A stretch of DNA of 37,825 nt from Moorena bouillonii PNG (GCF_001942495.1 NZ_MKZS01000001.1:148578-186402), one strand, 5' to 3'. Shown: positions 16,667 to 27,209, counted from the stretch's first letter. Numbers and translations are program-made. Notes: generated from the sequence alone by a model not told the origin.

Positions 16667-17503
16667 TCAACCCGTCAATTGAGGTAATATAAATTTGGGT
16701 TGAGAATCATACCATATTTCTGGGGGAAAGGGGCATTCCGGGTAGCCAACCCTTAGCAAGCACAAGCCTTTGGCTGGGGAAGCGTGTTTCACCTTGTCCC
16801 GCTGTTGGTTAACCCAGATGTCAGTAAACTGTTCTGGGGTTAGCTTCCCTATTCCCACTTGTACTAGCATTCCTACCAACAGACGCACCATACCATATAG
16901 AAATCCGTTAGCTTGAATTTCTATATGAATAAATGATCCATTGCGGTAACATTCGGCTGCTTGCACATTTACCCAGGAATGCGATCGCCCCGAGTTGCTT
17001 CGGTGAAAGGCTGCCAAGTGATGCTTACCCAGCAGTGGTTTTAAGGCTGCCTGGATCAGGGATTCATCAAGAGGAGCTTGATAATAGTGCCAACAAAAGG
17101 GTTGGACAAACAAGTTAGGGCAGGCGTCGGTATAGATTGTGTATCGATAACGACGCCAGATGGCACTAAACCGAGCATGCCAGTCTGGTGAGACTAATGC
17201 TGATGCTCGGACTAAGATATCCTCTGGCAGTCTACTATTGAGTATGGCTGCCCAGCGATGGGCTGGTATGGGACCTGTGGCATTAAAATGAGCGACTTGG
17301 GCAGCAGCGTGAACCCCTGTATCAGTACGACCAGCACCATATAGGGTTATGGCTCGCTGTTGCACGGTGGACAGAACTGTTTCGATTTCCGACTGAACAC
17401 TGCGATGCTTTGGTTGTCGCTGCCAGCCATAAAAGTTATTACCCAGGTATTGAATAACCAGGGCAATTCGCTGGATAGCTTTAGCATCGTTGGCAGACAT
17501 CAT
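16667..17503 (-). CDS. truA: tRNA pseudouridine(38-40) synthase
   Basis: TruA converts uridines 38-40 of the tRNA anticodon arm to pseudouridine. The 278 residues include the catalytic Asp61 in YGAGRTDTGVHA, the N-terminal IQYLGNNFYGWQRQP and the second-half motif FLYGMVRLLVGMLVQVG. Two ATGs in tandem at 17503. Its location between rplQ and rplM is the standard cyanobacterial order. A residue-length GCGATCGC palindrome falls within the gene (16981). Confidence 0.97.
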   Translation of the reverse strand: MMSANDAKAIQRIALVIQYLGNNFYGWQRQPKHRSVQSEIETVLSTVQQRAITLYGAGRTDTGVHAAAQVAHFNATGPIPAHRWAAILNSRLPEDILVRASALVSPDWHARFSAIWRRYRYTIYTDACPNLFVQPFCWHYYQAPLDESLIQAALKPLLGKHHLAAFHRSNSGRSHSWVNVQAAECYRNGSFIHIEIQANGFLYGMVRLLVGMLVQVGIGKLTPEQFTDIWVNQQRDKVKHASPAKGLCLLRVGYPECPFPPEIWYDSQPKFILPQLTG

Positions 17504-17561
17504 GGATTAACGATTAACAATTGACATTTTTAATGGTTAATTGCTTTAATTGTTAATTGCC

Positions 17562-17912
17562 TCAGACTAGTTCAATAATAGATATTTCAGCATTATCACC
17601 ACGACGCCGCACCGTGCGCAGAATTCGGGTATATCCGCCATTGCGATCGCCATATCGCGTTTTCACCTCAGCAAAGAGGGAGTGAACTAACTTTTTGTCG
17701 TAGAGATAGGCAATTGCCCTACGTCGGGATGCCAAGGAACCATCCTTGGCCAGGGTAATCATCCGCTCCACCTCCGAACGAATGGCTTTTGCCCGAGCTT
17801 TAGTGGTAGTGATTCGACCATGACGCAGTAATTCAGTGGTCAGGGATCTCATCAGAGCCCGACGTTGATCTGCTGGCTTGCCCAGTTTTGGCACACGACG
17901 CCCGTGACGCAT
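17562..17912 (-). CDS. rplQ: 50S ribosomal protein L17
   Basis: L17, 116 residues, lies near the peptide tunnel exit. The conserved start [20 protein letters not shown] and the helix [20 protein letters not shown] are intact, and the C-terminus [20 protein letters not shown] is complete. ATG at 17912 with a strong GGAGG-like sequence upstream. It follows rpoA by about 100 bases. Confidence 0.98.
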   Translation of the reverse strand: MRHGRRVPKLGKPADQRRALMRSLTTELLRHGRITTTKARAKAIRSEVERMITLAKDGSLASRRRAIAYLYDKKLVHSLFAEVKTRYGDRNGGYTRILRTVRRRGDNAEISIIELV

Positions 17913-18015
17913 TTTTTAGCTTCCTCCTTTTTTTTGAACAAGATTTGCCTTTATTCCTAGGGTTTAGACTAGCTACTTGCGTGCTTCTCCAGTCCCTTAA
18001 GTTTAATTGTTGTGG

Positions 18016-18960
18016 TTAAGTCTTAGCGGATTTTTCGTGGGGCAGTGTAATTCCTAGACGTCGTTGCAGAGCTTCAATCACTTCTTCAGCCGACTTTTGA
18101 CCAAAGTTTTTGATTTCTAGGAGGTCTTCCTGACTATAATCGAGCAAATCGGATACAGAATTTATCTGTGCTCGTTTCAGGCAGTTGTAAGCCCGAACCG
18201 AGAGTTGTAATTCTTCGATCGGGATTTGGCTGGTGGGATCGTCATCATCACCATAGTCATCTTTAATAGATTCGAGATTAATATCCTTGAGAGGATTGAA
18301 CAGATCCACCAGGGTACCAGCCGCTTGAGATAGAGCTTCTTGGGGAGTTATACTACCATTGGTCCAGACCTCTAAAGTTAAGCGATCCTTTTCCAGAGCA
18401 CCATCAATGCGAGTATTCTCAACGCTGTAATTTACTTTAGTCACCGGCATGAACACAGAGTCAATCTGGAGGAAATCTACCGCTGTTGATTCATCATGCC
18501 CCCGTTCCACAGAGCGATATCCTGTACCTTTTTCGATGCGGAACTCCATTTCCAGCTTAGCCCCTTCTGCTAAGGTAGCAACATACTGACCTGGAGCAAT
18601 AATTTCCACCTCCGAGGGCAAATCAAACTGAGCAGCTCTCACAGTGGATGGCCCAGTAATCATCACTCGACCTATCTGAGGTTGAGAGGTGTAGCTTTTG
18701 AGGACAACTTCCTTCATATTCAGCATAATTTCCAGGACATCCTCTCTGACTCCCTCAATTGTGGCAAACTCATTGTTTACGCCAGCAATCCGGACAGCGG
18801 TCACTGCTGCCCCTTCTAGGTTGGACAGCAAAACTCGTCTGAGGGCGTTGCCAACCGTTGTGCCTTGACCACGTTCGAGAGGCTCTAGGACAAATCTGCT
18901 ATACTGACTTTGGTTCTTCAGTGTTTTGGATTCTACACACTCAATCTGAAACTGCGCCAC
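18016..18960 (-). CDS. rpoA: RNA polymerase alpha subunit
   Basis: Alpha nucleates polymerase assembly and contacts UP elements and activators. The 314 residues comprise the N-terminal dimerisation domain (SRFVLEPLERGQGTTVGNAL and RRVLLSNLEGAAVTAV) and the C-terminal DNA-binding domain from about 247 (SVRAYNCLKRAQINSVSDLL and LEIKNFGQKSAEEVIEAL). An acidic linker DDYGDDDDPTSQ joins them. The start codon is GTG at 18960, supported by GGGAGGT nine bases before it. Confidence 0.98.
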   Translation of the reverse strand: MAQFQIECVESKTLKNQSQYSRFVLEPLERGQGTTVGNALRRVLLSNLEGAAVTAVRIAGVNNEFATIEGVREDVLEIMLNMKEVVLKSYTSQPQIGRVMITGPSTVRAAQFDLPSEVEIIAPGQYVATLAEGAKLEMEFRIEKGTGYRSVERGHDESTAVDFLQIDSVFMPVTKVNYSVENTRIDGALEKDRLTLEVWTNGSITPQEALSQAAGTLVDLFNPLKDINLESIKDDYGDDDDPTSQIPIEELQLSVRAYNCLKRAQINSVSDLLDYSQEDLLEIKNFGQKSAEEVIEALQRRLGITLPHEKSAKT

Positions 18961-19112
18961 AGAGTGACCTCCCTCTATTCATAAGACCCCTTTAACCGAA
19001 TACAGGTTGAAGGGATAGTAAGCCAAAGGGTAAAAAGGGTAAGAAGTTCCTGATGAACCTCCTCCTTTCAAGCTACTTTCCTTTCAACCTAACGGTCGCA
19101 AAAAATATACTC

Positions 19113-19505
19113 TTATACTCGACGCCGTTTGGGTGGACGGCAGCCGTTATGAGGAATTGGAGTTACATCCCTGATTAGGGTGATTTCCAGTCCGGCTCCT
19201 TGCAGGGCCCGAATAGCGGTTTCTCGACCTGCTCCTGGTCCACTCACCATCACTTCCACCTGACGCATACCTTGGTCTATGGCTCGTCGGGCAGCACTGT
19301 CAGCAGCGGTCTGAGCAGCGAAGGGAGTTCCTTTTTTTGCCCCCTTAAATCCACTAGAGCCAGCTGAAGCCCAAGAGACTACATCCCCTTTGGTGTCAGA
19401 AATGGTAACGATAGTATTATTGAACGTAGACTGGATGTATGCTATTCCATTGGGTACATTGCGTTTCTGCTTTTTTGTACCACCTTTTTTTGTTGGTCGC
19501 GCCAT
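19113..19505 (-). CDS. rpsK: 30S ribosomal protein S11
   Basis: S11, 130 residues, on the platform of the small subunit near the mRNA exit. Recognised by [20 protein letters not shown], the glycine-rich [20 protein letters not shown] and the end [20 protein letters not shown] at 19505. No rpsD follows, as expected in cyanobacteria where S4 is encoded elsewhere. Confidence 0.98.
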   Translation of the reverse strand: MARPTKKGGTKKQKRNVPNGIAYIQSTFNNTIVTISDTKGDVVSWASAGSSGFKGAKKGTPFAAQTAADSAARRAIDQGMRQVEVMVSGPGAGRETAIRALQGAGLEITLIRDVTPIPHNGCRPPKRRRV

Positions 19506-19566
19506 GTCACTTGACTTTACTCTATCGGTGATTGATTATCTTGGGGTTGAGTAACTTGAACAATTT

Positions 19567-19604
19567 TGTCCAAAGTCTTTTGTCCAAAGTCCTTTGTCCA
19601 AAGT
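19567..19604. repeat. Short direct repeats TTTGTCCAAAGTC in the rpsM-rpsK spacer
   Basis: Three imperfect copies of TTGTCCAAAGT in a row inside a 186-base spacer; no gene or recognisable signal. Confidence 0.7.
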
Positions 19605-19691
19605 GACTAACAGAAGGTCTCCTGGCAGTTACTTTTGACGAATGACCAATGACCACAAAGCTGTGGTGGATAGTTGAGCTGACTAGAGCTA

Positions 19692-20075
19692 TTACTTCTT
19701 AGCCGGTGCTTTTTTCTTTCCAGCGATAGTCACTCGTCTACCGCGACGGGTACGGGCATTAGTGCGGGTTCGCTGTCCTCTCACGGGCAGTCCCATGCGA
19801 TGACGACGTCCGCGATAGGTACCAATATCTACTAGGCGCTTGATGTTCATTGACTGCCAGCGCCTTAAATCCCCTTCCACCTGATAATTTTTTTCGACAG
19901 CTGCTCTGAGGGCAGCCACCTCAGCATCGGTCAAATCCTTAACCCTTGTATCTGGGTTAACTCCTGTTGCTGCTAAAATGTCTTTAGACCGCGACAGACC
20001 GATTCCATAAATGTAGGTCAGACCTATTTCTACACGTTTATCGCGAGGTAGGTCTACACTGGCAATCCGAGCCAC
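19692..20075 (-). CDS. rpsM: 30S ribosomal protein S13
   Basis: S13, 127 residues, contacts the P-site tRNA and forms subunit bridges with L5. Motifs: [20 protein letters not shown], the helix-two-turns-helix segment, and [20 protein letters not shown] followed by a lysine-rich tail. The start codon is GTG at 20075 ([18 protein letters not shown], read as Met). Confidence 0.98.
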   Translation of the reverse strand: MARIASVDLPRDKRVEIGLTYIYGIGLSRSKDILAATGVNPDTRVKDLTDAEVAALRAAVEKNYQVEGDLRRWQSMNIKRLVDIGTYRGRRHRMGLPVRGQRTRTNARTRRGRRVTIAGKKKAPAKK

Positions 20076-20146
20076 GCTTGCTTCTCCCTTGACTGAAGTT
20101 TTGTGCTACAAATTAAATGTATGGATTAAGTGTATGGATGTGAGAT

Positions 20147-20260
20147 TTATCCCTGACGCTGTTTGTGCTTGGGATTGGGGCAAATTACCATAACTCTACC
20201 GTGGCGTTTAATTACGCGGCACTTCTCACACATTTTTCGGACAGATGGTCTAACTTTCAT
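20147..20260 (-). CDS. rpmJ: 50S ribosomal protein L36
   Basis: A 37-residue L36, the smallest ribosomal protein, with the zinc ligands Cys11, Cys14, Cys27 and His32 all present ([20 protein letters not shown], then PKHKQRQG). ATG at 20260. It sits between infA and rpsM, the usual place. Confidence 0.96.
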   Translation of the reverse strand: MKVRPSVRKMCEKCRVIKRHGRVMVICPNPKHKQRQG

Positions 20261-20362
20261 CTCTTTTTTTTCTGGACACAATGCAGTTGGTTATTATATC
20301 TTTTTTTAGGTTGACTTGTCAAATTTAACTTATTTTTAATAAAACAGAAGTCGCTGCTAGTT

Positions 20363-20587
20363 TTACTTCTTACGCAGGCGGTAGGTAATCCTGCCTTTGG
20401 TTAAATCGTAGGGGGTTAGTTCAACTTTGACCCGGTCTCCAGGCAGAATTTTGATGTAATTCCGACGGATTTTACCGGAAATATGAGCTAGGACATTAAA
20501 GCCATTGTCCAAGTCAACCCTAAACATGGCATTCGGCAGGGATTCAGTCACCGTGCCTTCCATTTCAATTAAGTCTTGTTTAGCCAA
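20363..20587 (-). CDS. infA: Translation initiation factor IF-1
   Basis: IF-1 blocks the A site during initiation. The 74-residue OB-fold protein is complete: [40 protein letters not shown] and the C-terminal RITYRLRKK. The start is a TTG at 20587, reading TTG-GCT-AAA-CAA. This is the expected family N-terminus (MAKQ), and no ATG is available nearby, so the rare start is probably genuine. A GAGG lies about ten bases upstream. Confidence 0.96.
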   Translation of the reverse strand: MAKQDLIEMEGTVTESLPNAMFRVDLDNGFNVLAHISGKIRRNYIKILPGDRVKVELTPYDLTKGRITYRLRKK

Positions 20588-20912
20588 CGTGTTTTAACCT
20601 CAATACAACTATCCCCCTATGTTCTAAATTTTGATTATTTAATTCAGGGAGTCTTAACATATTTTATCAAATCCAAAATTATACCAACTAAAATAATTTT
20701 CCACCAACTTTGGAGTAGTGGGGTCAGGTAAGCATTTTTACCGTGGCCTAGCTCAAGGCATAGGTGACACCGGTCGAACCATTAGAATAACCATTAGTCT
20801 AAATTAGTCTAAGTATTAGGCTAATGGTATTAGCTACAATAGGGTCAGATCATGGCTGACCTGCCGGACGCAGGGGGTTTCCGACTTTCGGCATGGGCTT
20901 ACCCTAAAATGA
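20588..20912. other. 325-bp adk-infA spacer with alternative stem structures
   Basis: No gene. The segment 20840-20906 contains several complementary pairs that cannot all form at once: TAGGGT/ACCCTA (20840-20845 with 20901-20906), GGTCA/TGACC (20843-20847 with 20857-20861), TGCCG/CGGCA (20862-20866 with 20889-20893) and CCGA/TCGG (20881-20884 with 20888-20891). Upstream, ATTAGTCTAAATTAGTCTAA repeats near 20792. Could be an extragenic repeat element or a leader for infA. Confidence 0.4.
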
Positions 20913-21476
20913 TTACCCTAGAACTTGTTTAATCGATTCGGTGACTTGCTCTAAGGAGAGATCACCATTAATAGATTTTAAAGCGGAGTGTTCTTGGTAA
21001 AACTTCACCAAAGGAGCTGTTTGAAGGTTATAGACCTCAAGACGTGTGCGGATAGTTTCCTCATTATCATCTGTACGTCCCTCCTTACGACCCCTTTCCA
21101 ATAGTCTGTCGATCAAAACCTGATCTGGAACTTCCAGGTTGATGGCACCATCAAAAGTTTGGTCAAGCTCCTGCAACAGGTCATTCAAGAAATGGGCTTG
21201 GCTGACGTTACGGGGAAAACCGTCTAAAATCCAACCTTTTTGAGCATCGGGTTGATTTAGGCGATCGCGGATTAGATCTATGAGCAACTCGTCAGGCACC
21301 AATTCTCCTTTATCCATATAGGACTGAGCTTTTTGACCCAGGAGGGTTTGAGCACTTACAGCCCCTCGCAAAATTTCCCCGGTGGAAATGTGAGGAATCC
21401 CTAGTTGTTCAGCCACAATTTTGGCTTGAGTTCCTTTACCTGCTCCTGGAGGTCCTAAAAAGATTAATCTTTTCAT
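20913..21476 (-). CDS. adk: Adenylate kinase
   Basis: Catalyses ATP + AMP = 2 ADP and so keeps adenylates balanced. The 187 residues are the short form with a reduced LID and no zinc cysteines. The P-loop is [10 protein letters not shown] at 7-16, the AMP-binding segment is [17 protein letters not shown], and the arginine motif is [21 protein letters not shown] at 21476. It follows secY by about 124 bases, the conserved spc-operon partner. Confidence 0.97.
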   Translation of the reverse strand: MKRLIFLGPPGAGKGTQAKIVAEQLGIPHISTGEILRGAVSAQTLLGQKAQSYMDKGELVPDELLIDLIRDRLNQPDAQKGWILDGFPRNVSQAHFLNDLLQELDQTFDGAINLEVPDQVLIDRLLERGRKEGRTDDNEETIRTRLEVYNLQTAPLVKFYQEHSALKSINGDLSLEQVTESIKQVLG

Positions 21477-21600
21477 GTGTCATGTGTCATGGGTGATGTG
21501 TCAGTTGGTTTTTGTCCTAGGCAATGAACAACAACCAACTGACCCGAAAATTTGAGGCTCATCCACCTAAAAAAGCTGCTGCGCCCATTGCCCAATCGGT

Positions 21601-22941
21601 TTACTGCTTGACCATACCTTCGTAACGCTGGGAAATCACGTAGGTTTGAATTTGCTTGGCTGTATCGATGGCAACCCCGACCAAAATCAGCAAGGATGTG
21701 GCACCTAATCCCCTAAATGTGGTTACACCAGTGGCGCTTTCGACTGCAGTTGGTACTACAGCTACCAGTCCTAGGAAAATTGCTCCTAATAAGGTCAGTC
21801 GGTTCAAAACTCTCTCTATATATTCACTCGTAGCCCTTCCTGGTCGAATACCAGGGATACTTGCCCCCATTTTCTTCAAATTCTGGGACATATCTACTGG
21901 GTTTATAATCAGGGAGGCGTAGAAGTAGCTAAAGAACAAAATCAAGACTAAATAGACAGCAACATAGACCCAAGGAGTTTGACCATTGGGGTTCAGATAA
22001 TTGCCAATCTGGATTAGGACTTGATTGATTGAGCCTAACAATCCATTGCTATTATCGCCACTAGTTATCCCAGCTAGAGATGTGGGTAGGATTAAGACGG
22101 CTGAGGCAAAGATAATTGGCATCACGCCACCTTGGTTTAGCCTTAGGGGCAAATAATTTTTCCGCTCCCGGTAAAGGCGCTTACCAACTTGACGTCTGGC
22201 AGTAATAATCGGAATTCGTCGGCTTCCTTCTTGCACAAAGACAATACCGACAATCATGACTAAGAAAACTAACAGCAGCACAATTACCTTACCCACCGTT
22301 TCTCGACCACCGGTCTGAGCCAGTTCAATGGTTTGACCCAAGGTGCGGGGCAAAACAGCAACAATATTGACAAAAATCAACAGTGACGCTCCGTTGCCAA
22401 TGCCTCGTTCGGTAATTAACTCTGATAGCCACATCACGAACATAGAGCCAGCCGTGAGGGCAAGGACAGTTTCAAACACGAAGAATGCGCCTGGTTCAAC
22501 AGCAAACCGCTGTGCCCACAACGATAAGCCAATACTTTGAATCACAGACCAGCCTAGGGCAACATAACGGGTAATCTGACCGATTTTTCGACGCCCTGCT
22601 TCACCTTCATTTTTCTGCAAATTTTCTAAAGAAGGAATTGCTGCCGTTAGCAGTTGTAGGATAATCGAAGCATTAATATAAGGCAAAATTCCCAAGGCAA
22701 AAATCCCTAGGGCGGAAAAACCACCACCAGAGAAAAAGTCCAAAAGACCGACAAACGGGCTATTCTGGAGTTCTGCTGAAAATCTGGCTCGATCAATTCC
22801 TGGTACAGGAAGAAAGACACCCAAGCGGGCTAAAATTAACAAACCAACGGTGACAAGCAGCCGACCTCTAAGGCCAGCCGCTTGAGCCATTTGCATAAAC
22901 GTCTCTTGAGCAGTTGGGGCTTTGTCTCGACTGACAGTCAT
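21601..22941 (-). CDS. secY: Preprotein translocase subunit SecY
   Basis: The membrane channel through which unfolded proteins are exported to plasma or thylakoid membranes. A 446-residue protein with about ten hydrophobic segments. Clear family marks are GILPYINASIILQLLTAAIP, the cytosolic loop VGKRLYRERKNYLPLRLNQG with GGVMPIIFASAV, and ANLSLIL-type later segments (SYFYASLIINPVDMSQNLKK). ATG at 22941. It lies directly after rplO (45 bases), because cyanobacteria lack the rpmD gene often found in this region. Confidence 0.98.
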   Translation of the reverse strand: MTVSRDKAPTAQETFMQMAQAAGLRGRLLVTVGLLILARLGVFLPVPGIDRARFSAELQNSPFVGLLDFFSGGGFSALGIFALGILPYINASIILQLLTAAIPSLENLQKNEGEAGRRKIGQITRYVALGWSVIQSIGLSLWAQRFAVEPGAFFVFETVLALTAGSMFVMWLSELITERGIGNGASLLIFVNIVAVLPRTLGQTIELAQTGGRETVGKVIVLLLVFLVMIVGIVFVQEGSRRIPIITARRQVGKRLYRERKNYLPLRLNQGGVMPIIFASAVLILPTSLAGITSGDNSNGLLGSINQVLIQIGNYLNPNGQTPWVYVAVYLVLILFFSYFYASLIINPVDMSQNLKKMGASIPGIRPGRATSEYIERVLNRLTLLGAIFLGLVAVVPTAVESATGVTTFRGLGATSLLILVGVAIDTAKQIQTYVISQRYEGMVKQ

Positions 22942-22985
22942 TTAAGGTACCTCTTGAAGATACAGGAGCATAAGGGCTAAAGGGG

Positions 22986-23435
22986 TTACTTAGCTATAAC
23001 TTCCCAGCTGCCACCAGCCGCCTCGATTTTTTGGCGGGCACCACTTGTAAAGGCAGCAGCTTTTATATTGAGTGGCACATTCAGCTCGCCATCACCGAGT
23101 AGTTTTAATGGACCATCATTGGTGGTGACTAAACCTGTCTCCAACAAGGATTCCAAAGTTACCTCAGTATTGGCGGGAAGTGATGCCAACTTACCTACGT
23201 TGATTGTAGTGTAATGTTTGGGGTTAATGACCGTAAAGTGTTTTAACTTGGGTATACGGCGATATAAGGGCATCTGACCCCCTTCAAAACCAGGTCTTGT
23301 CCCTCGACCTGAACGGGATTTTTGACCACGCATTCCAAAACCGCAGCTAGCCCCTTGACCAGCAGCAATGCCACGACCTACACGGCGTCGGCGCTTTTTG
23401 GAGCCTTGTTTGGGGACTGCATCATTGATTCTCAT
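22986..23435 (-). CDS. rplO: 50S ribosomal protein L15
   Basis: L15, 149 residues, a late-assembly large-subunit protein. The basic glycine-rich N-terminus ([20 protein letters not shown] and [20 protein letters not shown]) and the motif [13 protein letters not shown] are typical. ATG at 23435. Immediate upstream gene is rpsE. Confidence 0.98.
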   Translation of the reverse strand: MRINDAVPKQGSKKRRRRVGRGIAAGQGASCGFGMRGQKSRSGRGTRPGFEGGQMPLYRRIPKLKHFTVINPKHYTTINVGKLASLPANTEVTLESLLETGLVTTNDGPLKLLGDGELNVPLNIKAAAFTSGARQKIEAAGGSWEVIAK

Positions 23436-23539
23436 CGTTTTTTGTAAGGATAAAAATGTTTTTTTCTCTGATTGACGGCTGACGCTAAACCGTCAACCTT
23501 GAGCATATTACTTTTATTTCTACCTAGCTGGTTTTTAAT

Positions 23540-24061
23540 CTATGCATAGATTTGTTCAAGGGGAATGTCCCGTTCTTGAGCCACCTCTGAAAATGTGCGC
23601 AGGGAATCAAGAGAGTTGATTGCTGCTCTAGCATTATTGAGGGGGTTATTGGAACCAAGCTGTTTAGCTAAGACATTTTTAACTCCAGCTAACTCAAGTA
23701 CTGTGCGCACAGCACCACCAGCAATCACACCAGTTCCGGGAGCAGCAGGTCGCATGATCACTTTGGCTCCCACAGCCCTACCTCTAGATGGGTGAGGAAT
23801 GGAATTAGTTTTGGTTAAGGGTACATCAATGAGTTGCTTTTTGGCATCAGCAACTCCTTTACGGACAGCACCAATTACATCACTGGCTTTGCCTACACCA
23901 ACCCCCACCTGACCTTTTTCATTACCTACAACTACGATGGCGCGGAAGCTCAATTTTTTACCCCCTTTGACCACCTTACTAACGCGGCGGATTTGGATAA
24001 CCCGCTCTTGCCAATTACTTTCTTTTTCTTTAGAGCGGTTGCTTTTTCTACGATTTGCCAT
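23540..24061 (-). CDS. rpsE: 30S ribosomal protein S5
   Basis: S5, 173 residues, helps hold translational fidelity and mRNA unwinding. It has the N-terminal double-stranded RNA-binding fold ([40 protein letters not shown]) and the C-terminal [23 protein letters not shown] at 24061. An upstream AT-rich gap of about 120 bases separates it from rplR. Confidence 0.98.
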   Translation of the reverse strand: MANRRKSNRSKEKESNWQERVIQIRRVSKVVKGGKKLSFRAIVVVGNEKGQVGVGVGKASDVIGAVRKGVADAKKQLIDVPLTKTNSIPHPSRGRAVGAKVIMRPAAPGTGVIAGGAVRTVLELAGVKNVLAKQLGSNNPLNNARAAINSLDSLRTFSEVAQERDIPLEQIYA

Positions 24062-24183
24062 AGTTCGCTATAGATTAAATCATGATAGTAAGTAATCAAA
24101 AATTAGCTGATTTATCGTTGCTAATTTTTAATTGCTAATTGCATAATTGCAATTGTCAGTTGTCAACTTTTAATTAGCAGTTA

Positions 24184-24546
24184 CTAAAAATCCAGCCCGG
24201 CTTCACGAGCAGCTTCTGCTAAAGCTTTGACACGACCATGATATAGGTAGCCCCCACGGTCAAAGACCACTTTCTTGAGACCTTTTTCTAGTGCTCGTTG
24301 GGCAACCAACTGACCCACTTTAGCTGAGGCTTCACAGGTGGCTCCAGATTTGAGTTCAGATCTCAGAGCTGGTTCTAACGTTGAAGCTGCCACTATGGTA
24401 TGTTGCTGATTGTCATCGATAACTTGCACATAAATGTGCTCATTAGAGCGAAATACAGCTAATCTTGGGCGTTCAGCAGTACCACTGACTTTCCGGCGTA
24501 CCCGCCTATGTCTGTGTCGTATAGATTCTTTTCGAGTAAGTTTCAT
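24184..24546 (-). CDS. rplR: 50S ribosomal protein L18
   Basis: L18, 120 residues, binds 5S rRNA together with L5. Signatures: [34 protein letters not shown] and the C-terminal [23 protein letters not shown] at 24546, three bases after the rplF stop, so the two are likely translationally coupled. Confidence 0.98.
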   Translation of the reverse strand: MKLTRKESIRHRHRRVRRKVSGTAERPRLAVFRSNEHIYVQVIDDNQQHTIVAASTLEPALRSELKSGATCEASAKVGQLVAQRALEKGLKKVVFDRGGYLYHGRVKALAEAAREAGLDF

Positions 24547-24549
24547 AGT

Positions 24550-25089
24550 TTACTTCTTACCTGCTTTACCAGCTTTACGTCTGACTATTTCACCGGCATA
24601 TCGAATGCCTTTACCTTTATAGACTTCTGGGGGTCGAACTGCACGAATTTTTGCAGCTGTGTTGCCTACAACTTCTTTGTTGATGCCACTGACAATGACG
24701 TTGGTGTTGTTTTCAACTTTGACTTCAATCCCCTCAGGAGGAACGATCTCCACTGGCTGGCTGTAACCAACGTTTAAAATTAGATTTCGACCTTTCACTT
24801 GAGCTCGATAACCGACTCCCTGAATGTCCAAACGTTTTTCAAACCCTTTGGAGACTCCCTCAATCATGTTGGCCACCAGAGTGCGAGACAAACCATGACT
24901 TTCACGGGCGGTTCGGGTTTCTTCGCGCCGGGAAACCTCTACAGTTTCACCAACTTGCTCAGCTTTAATTGTATCTGGCAAAACCCAATCCAGTTCACCT
25001 TTGGAACCTTTGACCTTCACCTGTTGACCGTCTATTGTTACAGTAACTTTACTGGGAATTGGTATAGGGCGCTTGCCAATACGTGACAT
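24550..25089 (-). CDS. rplF: 50S ribosomal protein L6
   Basis: L6, 179 residues, near the factor-binding site. Start [17 protein letters not shown], middle [20 protein letters not shown] and the end [20 protein letters not shown] with KAGKAGKK are all standard. ATG at 25089 preceded by GGAGGA. A 262-base repeat-rich spacer lies between it and rpsH upstream. Confidence 0.98.
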   Translation of the reverse strand: MSRIGKRPIPIPSKVTVTIDGQQVKVKGSKGELDWVLPDTIKAEQVGETVEVSRREETRTARESHGLSRTLVANMIEGVSKGFEKRLDIQGVGYRAQVKGRNLILNVGYSQPVEIVPPEGIEVKVENNTNVIVSGINKEVVGNTAAKIRAVRPPEVYKGKGIRYAGEIVRRKAGKAGKK

Positions 25090-25110
25090 AAAATTATCCT
25101 CCTAACTAAA

Positions 25111-25150
25111 GAAGTATGAAATATAAAGGTATGAAGTATGAAGTATGAAC
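25111..25150. repeat. Heptamer-like repeats GAAGTAT in the rpsH-rplF spacer
   Basis: GAAGTATGAAATATAAAGGT is followed by ATGAAGTATGAAGTATGAAC, a short tandem array 22 bases upstream (in transcript sense) of rplF. The remainder of the spacer (to 25351) shows GCTGATAGC-type palindromes and no gene. Confidence 0.7.
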
Positions 25151-25351
25151 TATGTCATGAATTGGTTAATCAGCTAATCCGATCAATCCTAGGTTGTTAT
25201 CGGACCGTTTGGCATATACTGAGCTGATTATTGATCGAACTGATGCTCTAATCTACAGGGGCTTTCAGCTGATAGCTGGCAAGCCTAGATTTTTAAGTAG
25301 CGAGTCAGCTGACGGCTCTTAGTAGATCCTTCATCCTTCATGCTTCATCCT

Positions 25352-25753
25352 TTACCATACGTAACACAGAACTTCACCACCAATTCCCCGACGCCTTGCT
25401 TCCCGGTCGGTCATGATGCCATTAGAAGTAGAGATAATAGCAATCCCAATCCCTCCCAAGACTCTTGGCAGTTCTTTACGGTTGGAGTAAACTCGCAATC
25501 CAGGTTTACTCACCCGCTTCAGGGATCTGATAATTGGTTTGCGATTGTTGCCCTTGTATTTTAGGGAAACAACTAAGTATTTTTTGACCCCTTCGCCTGC
25601 TTCCTCAAAATCAGTAATAAAGCCTTCTTCTTTGAGTACTTGGGCAATCGCCCGGGTCATTTTAGTTGATTGTACATTTGTTGTTTGATGCCGAACCAAG
25701 CAGGCATTTCTAATGCGGGTCAGCATATCTGCAATTGTGTCGTTTGCCGGCAT
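25352..25753 (-). CDS. rpsH: 30S ribosomal protein S8
   Basis: S8, 133 residues, a primary 16S rRNA binder of the central domain. Motifs: [40 protein letters not shown], and the C-terminal [20 protein letters not shown], then [14 protein letters not shown] at 25753 with GGAAGGAAC upstream. No rpsN (S14) lies between it and rplE, normal for cyanobacteria. Confidence 0.98.
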   Translation of the reverse strand: MPANDTIADMLTRIRNACLVRHQTTNVQSTKMTRAIAQVLKEEGFITDFEEAGEGVKKYLVVSLKYKGNNRKPIIRSLKRVSKPGLRVYSNRKELPRVLGGIGIAIISTSNGIMTDREARRRGIGGEVLCYVW

Positions 25754-25776
25754 TGTTCCTTCCTATGATTACAGGC

Positions 25777-26322
25777 TTATTTATCCCGGAAAGGCATTCC
25801 CATCTCTTTGAGTAAGGCGCGACCTTCTTCGTCAGTGTTGGCAGTGGTGACTATGGTAATATCCATACCACGAATCTGATCGATACTGTCGTAGTCTACT
25901 TCTGGAAAAATGAGTTGCTCTCGCACCCCAAGAGTGTAGTTACCACGACCGTCAAAGCTTCTAGGGCTAAGACCCCGAAAGTCCCGAATTCTTGGCAGGG
26001 CTAAGTTAATTAGCCGCTCTAGAAAGGAGTACATACGCTCTGAACGGAGGGTAACCGTGACACCAACAGGCATCCCGGCACGGATTTTAAAACCCGCGAT
26101 CGCTTGTTTTGCTCGTGTAACCACCGGTTTTTGACCGGTGATGATGGCAATTTCGCTCACCGACGATTCCAGAGCCTTGGCATTTTGAGATGCCTCTCCT
26201 AATCCTCGGTTAAGACTAACTTTGACTAATTTCGGTACTTGATGAATGTTTTTGTAACCGAATTGTTCTTTTAATTTGGGGACTATTGTCTCCTGGTATA
26301 GGATTTTTAACCCTTTTGTCAT
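25777..26322 (-). CDS. rplE: 50S ribosomal protein L5
   Basis: L5, 181 residues, binds 5S rRNA and bridges to S13. Conserved [40 protein letters not shown] and [17 protein letters not shown] segment ([20 protein letters not shown]) are present. ATG at 26322. 23 bases separate its stop from rpsH. Confidence 0.98.
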   Translation of the reverse strand: MTKGLKILYQETIVPKLKEQFGYKNIHQVPKLVKVSLNRGLGEASQNAKALESSVSEIAIITGQKPVVTRAKQAIAGFKIRAGMPVGVTVTLRSERMYSFLERLINLALPRIRDFRGLSPRSFDGRGNYTLGVREQLIFPEVDYDSIDQIRGMDITIVTTANTDEEGRALLKEMGMPFRDK

Positions 26323-26478
26323 AGTTTTTTTCCTTTGATTTCCCTGGGCTTGGTCAGGGCAATTGTCATTAATTATTAGTCATTGGTCATTGCTTATTAG
26401 CCATTAGTAACTGCCAAGAGTAATTTTTTTGTTACTTTTTTGAGTACTGAGGACTAAGGATTAAGCACTAGGGACTAA

Positions 26479-26841
26479 TTAGTCAATAATCTCACCAGTT
26501 TTTTTGAGCATCCGCACCTTACGACCATCGTCGGTAAAGGTATAGCAGATGCGGCTAGCAATTTTTTCTTTATTCGAGTAAAGCATAACGTTGGAGCTAT
26601 GGATTGGAGCTTCAAACGTAGCAATTTGACCTTTCTCACCTTCTTGTTGAGGCTTGACATGCTTAGTTTTGACGTTAACTCCTTTGACTACTACCTTGCT
26701 AATTTTGGGTAGCGTCCGCAAAATCTCTCCAATTTTGCCTTTATCTCGACCGGCAATCACTTGTACCGTGTCGCCCTGTTTAACGTGCATTTTGTAGCGT
26801 AATGGGGTATCAGTTTGTGCCTTCTTGTGTTTACTTGGCAT
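26479..26841 (-). CDS. rplX: 50S ribosomal protein L24
   Basis: L24, 120 residues, an assembly initiator at the tunnel exit. The KOW motif is clear: [38 protein letters not shown] and the C-terminal [12 protein letters not shown] complete it. The ATG shares one base with the rplN stop (TGATG at 26843-26839), indicating coupled translation. Confidence 0.98.
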   Translation of the reverse strand: MPSKHKKAQTDTPLRYKMHVKQGDTVQVIAGRDKGKIGEILRTLPKISKVVVKGVNVKTKHVKPQQEGEKGQIATFEAPIHSSNVMLYSNKEKIASRICYTFTDDGRKVRMLKKTGEIID

Positions 26842-27209
26842 CAGAGTACCTCCGGAGCAAGGGATATAATTTTTGTGAAGTTTTTCTCTCGCAGTTCCCG
26901 CGCTACAGGGCCAAAAACGCGGGTACCTCTGGGATTGCCATCTGCGTTTATAATTACTGCTGCGTTGTCATCAAAGCGAATACTCATACCGCTTTCCCGA
27001 CGTAGGCCCTTGCGGGTGCGCACAATCACAGCCCTAACTACATCTGACTTTTTGACCCCCATATTTGGAATGGCATCCTTGACCACACCAATAATTACAT
27101 CACCCACACCACCGTAGCGCCGATTTCCTGCACCAATAACGCGGATGCACATTATTTTTCTGGCTCCACTGTTGTCAGCAACGTTTAGGTAACTCTCTTG
27201 TTGAATCAT
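26841..27209 (-). CDS. rplN: 50S ribosomal protein L14
   Basis: L14, 122 residues, at the subunit interface. Sequence marks: [40 protein letters not shown] and [23 protein letters not shown] at 27209 with GGAGGAAC before it; its TGA overlaps the rplX start. Confidence 0.98.
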   Translation of the reverse strand: MIQQESYLNVADNSGARKIMCIRVIGAGNRRYGGVGDVIIGVVKDAIPNMGVKKSDVVRAVIVRTRKGLRRESGMSIRFDDNAAVIINADGNPRGTRVFGPVARELREKNFTKIISLAPEVL

